A stretch of DNA of 6,506 bases from Frankiales bacterium (GCA_025464795.1 JAODNB010000310.1:1-6506), one strand, 5' to 3'; shown: positions 1 through 6,490, counted from the first letter of the stretch. Translations and numbers: made by a program. The notes: generated by a model from the letters alone, not told the origin.

Positions 1-506
1 ACGAAGATGGCCAGGCGCTGGTCGGCTGACCCGTACCCGCTCAGGTGCGGCGGTGCCGTCTCAGGCAGCAGGCCACGCGCGGTCGCGTTGCGCATCGTCA
101 CGAGCAGGAGCGAGTACCACAGCGCCAGCTTGACCCCCGTGCGCGACGAGGCGAGCAGGGCGACCGCCCCGAGCTGCAGCAGCATGAGGTAGCGAAGGGG
201 ACTGGTCGTCCCGCCCGTGAGGTAGGCGCCGTAGGCCAGCCAGATGCCGTCGACCAGCAGCATCCCGGAGAAGATCAGGATCACCTGCCGGGGGATGACC
301 CGGAGCAGCACCTCGGCGGCCACAGCCACGGCGCAGAAGGTGAAGGTCCAGGGCAGCAGCTGGCCGTCGTCGGGAGCAAGGGTCTCGGGAGCCGCGACGT
401 GCAGCAGGACGACCAGGAACACCGCCCCGAGCCGGAGCCACTGGGTGACCCGGAAGCGTTCCGCGACGGGGACGGTGTCACCCACTGCGGTGGCGACTCG
501 GCTCAT
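1..506 (-). CDS. Polytopic membrane protein, N-terminal part (sensor-like, output domain outside window)
   Basis: This gene is partial: 168 codons from an ATG at 506 run off the left edge with no stop. It begins MSRVATAVGDTV and is strongly hydrophobic. Likely membrane segments are at about residues 22-40, 50-70, 74-96, 104-120 and 124-138, and a sixth may start near 164. Between segments three and four is the loop TGGTTSPL (97-104). A GG..SP loop followed by a Leu-rich helix is typical of the N-terminal membrane sensor domain of PilS-like histidine kinases and, as I recall, of some actinobacterial GAF/GGDEF or HD-GYP proteins. The start is well fixed: GGGAGGAGG lies 9 nt upstream, and the ATG overlaps the TGA of the upstream giant gene (ATGA). 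Co-translation with that surface protein is likely. That it is a membrane protein is clear; that it signals is an inference, because no catalytic domain is in view. Confidence 0.85.
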   Translation of the reverse strand, partial: MSRVATAVGDTVPVAERFRVTQWLRLGAVFLVVLLHVAAPETLAPDDGQLLPWTFTFCAVAVAAEVLLRVIPRQVILIFSGMLLVDGIWLAYGAYLTGGTTSPLRYLMLLQLGAVALLASSRTGVKLALWYSLLLVTMRNATARGLLPETAPPHLSGYGSADQRLAIF

Positions 507-3500
507 GCTGACGCACCTCCTCCCACGATCCTGACCTGCCTTCCCTTGCCCCGAGCGGGTCCGAACTCCAGCTCTGGTTCGGCACCTACGGGCGCCGACG
601 CGAGCTTTGGGTCACGCCGGTCGATCTGGTTCTGCAGCAGCAGGAAGCCAACCACGATCACCACGAGAAGGAGCGGGATCGTCGGCTTCTGAAGCGAATC
701 GGCGATGGTGTTCCCGATGACCTTCGGCACCTCGTTGAGGTGCGGTAGAGCTGCCGGGACCCTCGTCGCGGGCAGGCCCTGCGGCTTCGGTGCGCTCTTG
801 GGCGCCCTGTCGACCTGCCGCTCCGTCTTCGCCAGGTTCGTGGCAGCCGGCGCGGCGCGAGGAGGCGTCACCGCGCCGGGCGCCTTGTTCGGCCCAGACG
901 GGACAGTGGGCCCTGCCTGCGGCGCTGATGGCGGGGGTGCCTGCCCGCCTCCGAAGCCCCGCGGCTGGTAGTTGTAGACGGCCTTCGGCGAGTAGTCGCC
1001 GTCGTGGCCCAGCGCGTCCGTCAGTCGGGCGCTGAGGCTGTAGGCACCGGCCGGCCGGCCGGTCAGGTCCGCCGTGAAGCTCGTCGTGCGCAGGACGGCC
1101 TGTCCGACGTCGGACGTCCGGTTGAGCGCCGCTTGCAGGTTTCTGAACCCGGAGGACGAGACCCGAAGAGCGAAGACCGGCGAGGAGCAGTCGTAGCTGA
1201 GCGCTTGCCCTCCTGGCATGCCCAGCACGCAGTCGGCCCGGTACCCGGACGGGATCTGGAACGTCCAGGTCGGTGTCGGGTCCGACCCACTGGTCGGGCC
1301 CCTCGGCGCCGCGAGCACTGGCACGGACTGCAGCAGCGTGTAGGCCGCCGACGCCGAGCGCAGCGAGCTGTTGCCTGCCTTGTCGACCGCCCACACCGTC
1401 AGGGTGAAGCTGCCGGTGCTCGGCAGGGTGACCCTGTAGGGGGTCGCGCACGGCACTGTCGTCACCGGGCCGGACTGGCCGGTCTTGCGCAGCGAGCACA
1501 CGTAGGACGCGGCGTCGGGCGAGTCTCCGAAGTTGAACTCGACCTGCCGGTCGAAGCCGGTGCCCGGGTTCGGACCGACCACCGACGGGGTGGTGGGGGG
1601 GATGCTGTCGAAGGAGTAGGTGGCCGAGGCCGACCCACTGCTGTTGCCGACAGCGTCGGAGCCCTGCACGGAGAGCACGACGGGCCCGTCGGCGCGACCG
1701 ATGCCTGTGAGGTCGACGGTGTTCGGCCCGACCGCGCAGGGGGTCGCCTTGGCGGGCAGACCGTCGAAGCGGGTGACCTTGCAGGCGAGCGCCACGGTCT
1801 CCTTGTCGGCGGTGATCGTGAAGACCGGGTGGGTGCTGTTGCTCCGCTGGGGCTTGGGGGGGAGCACCGCGGGGGGCGCGGGGGCGGTCAGGTCCAGGAC
1901 GTAGTCAGGCGAGGTCGTGGTGGATGAGACGTTGCCCGCCTCGTCGGTCTCACGTACCTCGAGGACGAACGTGCCCTTCTTCGCAGGCGCCAGGTCGTAG
2001 CTCACCGGGTCGCTGCAGGCAGCCCAGGTCGACGTGGGCAGGCCAGTCAGCCGGCACTCGAGCCGGTCCCGGGTGTCGTTGCCCTGGATGCCCCACGAGG
2101 GCGACTGGCTCGGGTTGGGGCTGCCCGGGCTGGCCGTGACGACAGGGGCGTTGGGGGCGGTCCGGTCGAGCACGTAGTGGGCGGTGACCGAACCGCTGGT
2201 GTTCCCGGCCTGGTCGACCGCGAGGAGCGACAGGGCGTAGTCGCTGTCGCGGCCGCCGTTCAGCGCGTCCAGATCGGTGGTGAACGGCGAGGAGCACGGG
2301 GCGTCCGTCAGCAGGGCTCCACGGGTGGAGCTGAGGCTGCACCTGCCGGTGGCCCCGGCCTCGAGGCTGAAGGTCCAGACGACGACGGGCTGCCGCGACG
2401 GAGACGGCCCGGTCACCGGCGTGCGAGGCGTCGCCGGCGCGAGCGTGTCGAGCGTGTAGGCCGTCTGCTTGTCAGGACCGACGTTGCCCGCCGCGTCCAC
2501 GCTCCGCACACTCAGGGTGTAGGTGTCATCGGGGGAGGAGGTCAGGTCGGCGGCGAACGACCCGCTACCGGGAACGCCGGGGTCCTTGGCGCAGGGCGCG
2601 TAGGTCCCCGCCACACCGGGAGAGCTGAGGCGGCACTGCAGGTCAGCGTCCGCGTCACCCGTGAGCAACCAGGTCGGTGTCCGCGAGCTGGAGGGCGTGA
2701 CAGGTGCCGTGACCAGGACGGCGTTCGGTGCCGTGGTGTCGAGGGTGTAGACGCCGGTGGCATCGGTGACGTTGACGTTGCCCGCGTGGTCGGTCAACCG
2801 GACGACCAGCGTGTAGCTGCCGTCGGGTGCGGTCGCCGCGTCCGTGAGGTCCAGGGCGTACGGAGTGCCGGACGTGCTGATGGGGCAGGGGGCGAAGTCG
2901 CGGAACACGCTGCCGGTCGGTCCGAGGACCTGGCAGTCGGCCAGCGGCGAGAACTCGGTCGCCGCGATGGTCCACACCGGTGAGCGGTTGCTGGACGGCG
3001 AGCGTGGGGCAGTCACCACGGCACTGGCCGGGGGGGTGGTGTCGAGGCGGTAGGTGCTGATGACCTCCGCAGACGTGTTGCCTGCCGCGTCGATGCCACG
3101 AGCAGAGAAGGTGTAGCTGCCGTCTCCGCCGGAGAGCGTCGCTGAGAAGACCGGTCCGCACGCCGTCCAGTCGACGAGGACCACAGTCCCCTTCGCGAGG
3201 TGGCACTGCACGGTCCCCTCGGTGGTGGAGACGGTCCACTGCAAGCTGGCGCTGCCCCCCGGTGTCGGCGGCGCGATCACGGTCGGCGTGACGGGTGCGG
3301 TGGTGTCCAGCTCGTAGGTTCCCGTCAGGGCCGCCGTCCCGACGTTGCCGGCGGCATCGGTCGCCACGGCGCGGAAGGCGTAGGTGCCCTCCGCCGACAG
3401 GGGCGGCGCTGGGGTGAAGGTCCCGTTGCTGCAGGCGCCACCGGCCACGACGGTGCCCGTCGAGCTCGTGAGTGAGCAGGCGATGGTCGCGCCCGCCTCC

Positions 3501-6097
3501 GCCGTGAAGGTCCAGGTCGGCGTGGGGCTCGGCGAAACCGTCGCCGGAGCCGAGACCAGGACGGGTGCGTCCGGCGGGGTCAGGTCGAGCACGTACGTGG
3601 CCGTGGCCTCTGGGCCGACGTTCTGCGCCGCGTCGGTGGCCTGCGCGCCGAAGGTGTACGTGCCCTCGGGCAGCGCCGGGTCGATGGTCACGGTCTGCGG
3701 GCTGGTGCACGTGGAGTAGGTGGCCAGGACGGTGGCGCCGCTGGAGAGGGTGCACGCGACCGTCGCCCCGGTCTCCGTGGAGAAGGAGAAGGACAGGGAG
3801 CGGGTCCGGCCGGGACTGGCCGGCTGGTTCGTGAACGTCGTCGTCGGTCCGTGGGTGTCCAGCAGGTAGTCGGCCGTGACCACAGCGCTCTTCAGGCCGA
3901 CCTCGTCGGTCCGCTGCACCGCGAGGGTGTAGGTGCCGTCCTGCGGAGACGCGAGGGTGGTGGTGTACGGAGAGGTGCAGGCCTGAAGGGGCGAGACGAC
4001 GGAGCCGTCCTGGAAGGTGAGCTCGCAGGTCGCCGTGGTCGAGGGCTCGTCGCTGAAGGTCCACACGGGCGCGGTGCTGCTGCCCGGGCTGGGCGGCGCC
4101 TGGACGGAGGGGTCGGCCGGCGGGACGGTGTCGAGCAGGAAGCCGGCGCTCGCGCCGGAGCTCGCGTTCCCCGCGTCGTCGGTGACGGTCACGTTGAGGA
4201 CCCAGGTGCCCTCGCCCGAGAGCGTGGGCTGGTAGGGCGTGCCGCAGGGCTCTGACTGCGCGGGTGCCCCGTTCAGCGTCAGGGTGCAGACGGCCGAGAG
4301 ACCGGGTTCGGTCGTCGCGATCGTGAAGGTCGGGTGAGGGTCGGAAGTGGGAGCAGTCGGACCCGTGACCACCGGGTTGTCAGGGAAGGTGGCGTCCAGC
4401 AGGTAGTTGACCTGACCGATGCCGGACAGGTTGCCGGCGGCGTCCTTCTGCTGGGCGAAGATCGCGTACGGGCCGTCGTTCGTGAGGGTCGGCTGGTAGG
4501 TGCCGAGGTGGCAGTCCGTGTGAGCAGACTCCGTCGTCCCGTCGCTGAACCAGCACAGGGCCGTCGCGCCGGGCTCGACCGTGACGTCGAACTTCGGGGT
4601 CTTGTCGTTGCTCGTCGGTGGCAGTCCCGACAGCACCGGAGTCGCAGGGGCGGTCAGGTCGACGTCCAGGACGGGGCTCTTCCCGACCGCGCCGGCAACA
4701 CCTGTCGGGCCGACGACGTACACCTCGACCTGGTAGGACCCTGAGGCGGTGATGGCGGCGTCGTACTGACCGCTGTCGCAGGACGACTCGCTGCCCGTCG
4801 TCGGCGGCACGTCGCTGAGGACCACGAGCCGGCAGAACGCCGGGGGTGAGGACAGCGACGAGGACCAGGAGAAGCGGTACGGCAGTGCCGGGTCCGTCGA
4901 CAGGCTGACGGTCGGCGCGGCAGGACCTTGGGTGTCGAGCAGGTAGCTGCCGCTGGTCTGCGAGCTGGAGTTCCCGACCCCGTCCCGGGCCGTGACCGTG
5001 AGGGTCCACGTGCCGTCCGTGAGGTCGACGAGCGGGGCGTAGCTGCCGCCGTCGCAGGACGCGGGAGCGATGGTCGCGGGACCGTTCAGCTGGCAGGTCA
5101 GGTCGCTCGTCGGCTGCGTGAAGGCCCACTGCGGCCTCGGGTCCTTGCCGGAGGCCGGCGGGCTCGACGTGAAGGCCGGCGTCGCCGGGAGGGGCGCGTC
5201 GAAGGTGTAGACGGGGCTGTCGGTGGGCGCCCCCGCGTTGCCGACCCCATCGGTCAGCGTCACCGTCAGGTGGTAGTCGCCGTTGCCGTTCGCTGTTCCC
5301 GAGTAGCTGCCTCCGGGGCACGAGACCGTGCTCGTTCCCTTCGGGGTCGTCAGGGAGCAGGCGGACGTCTCGTCGGACCCGAGCGGCCAGCTCCAGCTGA
5401 GCGCCGGGTCGGTCCCGGTCCCCGAGCTGCCGGTGATGGTCGGTGCCACCGGCGGCGTGGTGTCGATCAGCACGCTCTTCGACTGGCTCCCGGTGTTGCT
5501 GAGCTGGTCGACCACAGCGACGTCGAGGGTGTGCGTGCCGGGAGTCAGGTCGGCGCTCGGGGTGAAGGAGGTCATGGAGGTGCAGTCGACGGGCGGGGTG
5601 GCGCCGTCGAGCGAGCAGGTCTGGGACGTGACGTCAGGCTCGGGCTGGAGGTCGAAGGTCGGCCGCAGCGAGCTGGTCGGAGACGTCACGAGGACGGCCA
5701 CGCGAGCCACGGTGTCGAGCACGTAGTCGTCGGTGGACTCGGTGACGTCACCCACCTCGCGCACGGCGAAGCGGTAGGTGCCGTCGGCGGCGCCACCACC
5801 GGTCAGGCTCCCCACGAAGGGGCTGGTGCAGGGCGCGAAGGACGGCGTGCTCGTGGCCAGCTCGAGGCTGCACTCGTAGGACGTGGCCGGCAGCTCGTCG
5901 AACTGCCAGGAGGGCGTCAGGTCGTTGTCGGGCGAGGTCGGCGGGGTGACGGACAGAGCAGGAGCAGCCGCGTAGGCCGACGACGCCACCACCACGGCGC
6001 CGGTCGAGGCGACCGTGAGGGCGAGGAGCACGGCGGTGACCCCCCGGACCGCACGCGCGTGGATGAGGCGCGACAACCGAGGGCTGTTCCCCTGCAC
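503..6097 (-). CDS. Giant secreted Ig-like repeat protein with C-terminal membrane anchor
   Basis: A complete 1864-residue protein, roughly 185 kDa. The start is GTG at 6097, with GGGAGGAA 7 nt upstream. Residues 1-43 are a Sec signal peptide (Arg-rich start, hydrophobic core, AYA at 41-43). Residues 44-1718 are 18 tandem repeats of 84-125 residues. A typical repeat has a TPTWTF strand, a Cys-Ser-Leu, a second Cys 10-17 residues on (often CTSP or CSSP), then DGTYTL, a DAAGN motif and LDTTAP at the boundary. This is the pattern of bacterial Ig-like (Big) domains common in actinobacterial surface proteins. Residues 1719-1805 are a Pro/Ala/Lys-rich stalk, 1806-1821 a transmembrane helix and 1822-1864 a basic cytoplasmic tail. 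No enzymatic domain, LPXTG sorting motif or metal site is evident. A role in adhesion or surface sensing is plausible but unproven. The stop overlaps the start of the downstream membrane protein gene. Confidence 0.95.
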   Translation of the reverse strand: MQGNSPRLSRLIHARAVRGVTAVLLALTVASTGAVVVASSAYAAAPALSVTPPTSPDNDLTPSWQFDELPATSYECSLELATSTPSFAPCTSPFVGSLTGGGAADGTYRFAVREVGDVTESTDDYVLDTVARVAVLVTSPTSSLRPTFDLQPEPDVTSQTCSLDGATPPVDCTSMTSFTPSADLTPGTHTLDVAVVDQLSNTGSQSKSVLIDTTPPVAPTITGSSGTGTDPALSWSWPLGSDETSACSLTTPKGTSTVSCPGGSYSGTANGNGDYHLTVTLTDGVGNAGAPTDSPVYTFDAPLPATPAFTSSPPASGKDPRPQWAFTQPTSDLTCQLNGPATIAPASCDGGSYAPLVDLTDGTWTLTVTARDGVGNSSSQTSGSYLLDTQGPAAPTVSLSTDPALPYRFSWSSSLSSPPAFCRLVVLSDVPPTTGSESSCDSGQYDAAITASGSYQVEVYVVGPTGVAGAVGKSPVLDVDLTAPATPVLSGLPPTSNDKTPKFDVTVEPGATALCWFSDGTTESAHTDCHLGTYQPTLTNDGPYAIFAQQKDAAGNLSGIGQVNYLLDATFPDNPVVTGPTAPTSDPHPTFTIATTEPGLSAVCTLTLNGAPAQSEPCGTPYQPTLSGEGTWVLNVTVTDDAGNASSGASAGFLLDTVPPADPSVQAPPSPGSSTAPVWTFSDEPSTTATCELTFQDGSVVSPLQACTSPYTTTLASPQDGTYTLAVQRTDEVGLKSAVVTADYLLDTHGPTTTFTNQPASPGRTRSLSFSFSTETGATVACTLSSGATVLATYSTCTSPQTVTIDPALPEGTYTFGAQATDAAQNVGPEATATYVLDLTPPDAPVLVSAPATVSPSPTPTWTFTAEAGATIACSLTSSTGTVVAGGACSNGTFTPAPPLSAEGTYAFRAVATDAAGNVGTAALTGTYELDTTAPVTPTVIAPPTPGGSASLQWTVSTTEGTVQCHLAKGTVVLVDWTACGPVFSATLSGGDGSYTFSARGIDAAGNTSAEVISTYRLDTTPPASAVVTAPRSPSSNRSPVWTIAATEFSPLADCQVLGPTGSVFRDFAPCPISTSGTPYALDLTDAATAPDGSYTLVVRLTDHAGNVNVTDATGVYTLDTTAPNAVLVTAPVTPSSSRTPTWLLTGDADADLQCRLSSPGVAGTYAPCAKDPGVPGSGSFAADLTSSPDDTYTLSVRSVDAAGNVGPDKQTAYTLDTLAPATPRTPVTGPSPSRQPVVVWTFSLEAGATGRCSLSSTRGALLTDAPCSSPFTTDLDALNGGRDSDYALSLLAVDQAGNTSGSVTAHYVLDRTAPNAPVVTASPGSPNPSQSPSWGIQGNDTRDRLECRLTGLPTSTWAACSDPVSYDLAPAKKGTFVLEVRETDEAGNVSSTTTSPDYVLDLTAPAPPAVLPPKPQRSNSTHPVFTITADKETVALACKVTRFDGLPAKATPCAVGPNTVDLTGIGRADGPVVLSVQGSDAVGNSSGSASATYSFDSIPPTTPSVVGPNPGTGFDRQVEFNFGDSPDAASYVCSLRKTGQSGPVTTVPCATPYRVTLPSTGSFTLTVWAVDKAGNSSLRSASAAYTLLQSVPVLAAPRGPTSGSDPTPTWTFQIPSGYRADCVLGMPGGQALSYDCSSPVFALRVSSSGFRNLQAALNRTSDVGQAVLRTTSFTADLTGRPAGAYSLSARLTDALGHDGDYSPKAVYNYQPRGFGGGQAPPPSAPQAGPTVPSGPNKAPGAVTPPRAAPAATNLAKTERQVDRAPKSAPKPQGLPATRVPAALPHLNEVPKVIGNTIADSLQKPTIPLLLVVIVVGFLLLQNQIDRRDPKLASAPVGAEPELEFGPARGKGRQVRIVGGGASA
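506..943 (-). other. Stalk, transmembrane helix and cytoplasmic tail of the giant protein
   Basis: Three parts follow the last repeat. The stalk (683-943, residues 1719-1805) is rich in Pro, Ala and Lys and has no repeat fold; it could span the cell wall. The helix (635-682, residues 1806-1821, TIPLLLVVIVVGFLLL) is short, about 16 residues. The tail (506-634, residues 1822-1864) starts QNQIDRRDPKLASAP, contains the acidic patch AEPELEF and ends with a basic stretch (RGKGRQVR). Positive charges just after the helix fit an inside tail and outside repeats. The tail looks like a defined segment rather than a simple stop-transfer, but its function is unknown. Confidence 0.8.
516..524 (-). promoter_or_regulatory. 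Ribosome binding site of the partial membrane protein gene
   Basis: GGGAGGAGG on the minus strand, 9 nt before the ATG at 506. It lies inside the last codons of the upstream giant gene, so ribosomes finishing that gene arrive at this site. It supports ATG 506 as the true start and the 4-nt overlap as real. Confidence 0.8.
944..5968 (-). repeat. 18 tandem Ig-like protein repeats (coding, diverged)
   Basis: Repeats by residue: R1 44-132, R2 133-216, R3 217-304, R4 305-392, R5 393-484, R6 485-572, R7 573-660, R8 661-751, R9 752-842, R10 843-935, R11 936-1023, R12 1024-1124, R13 1125-1221, R14 1222-1315, R15 1316-1406, R16 1407-1501, R17 1502-1593, R18 1594-1718. Boundaries are set after the LDTTAP-like end. 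R6, R7 and R10-R17 keep the D..GN turn, and R9 has DAAQN. R1, R2, R5, R8 and R18 have lost or altered it. Each repeat holds two Cys, 36 in all, fitting one disulfide per domain. The copies differ widely at both protein and DNA level, so they are not recent duplications. R18 has an insertion of about 31 residues and no LDTTAP end. These are protein-level repeats, not a DNA repeat array. Confidence 0.9.
5969..6097 (-). other. Signal peptide of the giant Ig-like protein (residues 1-43)
   Basis: The positively charged start carries Arg at 7, 10, 15 and 18. A hydrophobic stretch runs from about residue 20 to 40 (VTAVLLALTVA onward), then AYA at 41-43 gives a signal peptidase I-type site, with cleavage most likely before AAPALS. 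There is no twin-arginine pair and no lipobox Cys, so Sec export without lipidation is expected. It is rather long but normal for actinobacteria. Cleavage one or two residues away is possible. Confidence 0.85.
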
Positions 6098-6100
6098 CGA

Positions 6101-6110
6101 ACTTCCTCCC
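6101..6110 (-). promoter_or_regulatory. Ribosome binding site of the giant gene
   Basis: GGGAGGAAGT on the minus strand, with the GGAGG core at 6105-6109, 7 nt before the GTG at 6097. It decides the start in favour of this GTG. The signal peptide that follows gives independent support. Confidence 0.8.
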
Positions 6111-6190
6111 TACCCGCACCGAAGCAAGCACGCCGACGACGCCGCTGCGGTGCCTCTCCGCAACTTCGGCACGGAAGGGCGAAAAGGTGA

Positions 6191-6204
6191 GGTCTGATCA
6201 GACC
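6191..6204. promoter_or_regulatory. Perfect 14-bp palindrome, candidate operator or small hairpin
   Basis: GGTCTGATCAGACC is identical on both strands. It lies 94-107 nt upstream of the GTG of the giant gene and 58-71 nt past the tRNA 3' end. A TGGTC/GACC-type dyad recalls operators of GntR-family (FadR-type) regulators, which is a family resemblance only. As RNA it could form a 5-bp stem with a GATC loop. On the minus strand CTTTT follows a few bases later, so a weak terminator for the tRNA transcript is the alternative. Confidence 0.45.
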
Positions 6205-6222
6205 AATTCTGCGAGCAGGTTC

Positions 6223-6234
6223 CGCCGAACGGCG
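6223..6234 (-). terminator. Short GC inverted repeat after tRNA-Ala, possible weak terminator or processing signal
   Basis: CGCCG and CGGCG arms separated by 2 nt, 28-39 nt downstream of the tRNA 3' end. No T-run follows, so a classical intrinsic terminator is not shown. It could equally be chance in GC-rich DNA. Confidence 0.25.
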
Positions 6235-6261
6235 TAGCGGTCGCTGGGGGGATGAGGAGGG

Positions 6262-6334
6262 TGGAGCCAAGGGGATTCGAACCCCTGACCTTCGCCTTGC
6301 AAAGGCGCTGCTCTACCAGCTGAGCTATGGCCCC
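6262..6334 (-). tRNA. tRNA-Ala (anticodon UGC)
   Basis: A 73-nt cloverleaf. The acceptor is GGGGCCA paired with TGGCTCC (one G-U) with discriminator A at 6262. The D stem is GCTC/GAGC with loop AGCTGGTA. The anticodon loop is TTTGCAA with anticodon TGC at 6299-6301. The T stem is AGGGG/CCCCT around TTCGAAT. The 3' CCA is not encoded (the genomic bases after the discriminator are CCC). The anticodon stem GCGCC/GGCGA has four good pairs and a G27-A43 mismatch at its top. It decodes GCN alanine codons. It lies 13 nt downstream of the DLW-39 small gene on the same strand. Confidence 0.97.
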
Positions 6335-6347
6335 TCGAAAGCTGCGT

Positions 6348-6482
6348 CTAGCGCAGGTCTGGCGCTGCTGCCTTCTCGGCCGCCTCCGTCCAGAGGTCGC
6401 TCTCGCGCCTGCTCCGCTTGGCGCGCGCACGGGCCAGGGCGACGAGGCCGCCGAGGGCGAGCAGTCCCCTCAGTCGAGGCAT
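6348..6482 (-). CDS. DLW-39 family small protein
   Basis: A 44-residue protein (ATG at 6482, TAG at 6348-6350), starting MPRLRGLLALGG and ending PDLR. A short hydrophobic helix (about residues 6-18) is followed by a basic stretch (ARAKRSRR, 19-26) and the diagnostic ESDLWTEAAE (27-36). I recognise this as the actinobacterial DLW-39 family: proteins of about 39 residues with a hydrophobic start and a conserved DLW near the C-terminus, function unknown. From memory they lie near gyrA and tRNA-Ile/tRNA-Ala genes, which agrees with the tRNA-Ala 13 nt downstream. GGAAGGGA 8 nt before the ATG supports the start. The protein probably sits at or in the membrane with its basic side in the cytoplasm (inference). 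Confidence 0.85.
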   Translation of the reverse strand: MPRLRGLLALGGLVALARARAKRSRRESDLWTEAAEKAAAPDLR

Positions 6483-6490
6483 GACCTTGG

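Larger units (their letters stand above)
6098..6261 (-). other. Intergenic leader between tRNA-Ala and the giant gene
   Basis: 164 nt without a gene. It holds two inverted repeats near the tRNA (6223-6234 and 6191-6204, listed separately). A weaker one, GTGCC/GGCAC at 6150-6154 and 6168-6172 with a 13-nt gap, may be chance at this GC content. I see no convincing -35/-10 pair on the minus strand. TTGGTC occurs on that strand just at the palindrome but has no fitting -10 about 17 nt on. The giant gene may use a non-canonical sigma promoter here or read-through from the tRNA transcript. Confidence 0.5.

Noticed and set aside
61..441. Minus-strand frame of 126 codons at the left end
   Set aside because: Overlaps the partial membrane protein in a different frame. 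The frame from 506 has an RBS, the stop-start overlap and clear membrane helices.
1004..2983. Plus-strand open frames at 1004-1927 and 2177-2983
   Set aside because: Low-complexity Arg/Gly/Ala translations antisense to the repeat gene with no recognisable fold; shadows of the real frame.
2655..4064. Other minus-strand frames inside the giant gene (2655-4064, 4380-5321, 612-1499)
   Set aside because: They lie in another frame of the same strand and give Arg/His/Pro-rich sequence. The repeat frame is continuous across all of them, so there is no frameshift to explain.
944..5968. Repeated DNA blocks such as GTGTCGAG-like segments every 260-300 bp, as a possible DNA repeat or CRISPR-like array
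   Set aside because: They are codons for the conserved LDT ends of the protein repeats, in frame and diverged. The spacing varies with domain length and no DNA-level repeat unit is conserved.
4928..6190. Long plus-strand open frame antisense to the giant gene
   Set aside because: Its translation is Arg/Gly/Val-rich without domains and mirrors the codon bias of the minus-strand repeats. The opposite strand has a signal peptide, RBS and regular repeats, so this is a high-GC shadow.
6262..6334. tRNA gene as attachment site of an integrated element carrying the giant gene
   Set aside because: No integrase, no second copy of the tRNA 3' end in the window, and no change in base composition that I can see.
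6110..6430. Minus-strand open frame reading through the tRNA with a protein fragment like IAQLVEQRLCKAKVRGSNP
   Set aside because: This is the well-known false translation of a tRNA gene. The region is tRNA-Ala plus the DLW-39 gene in another frame.
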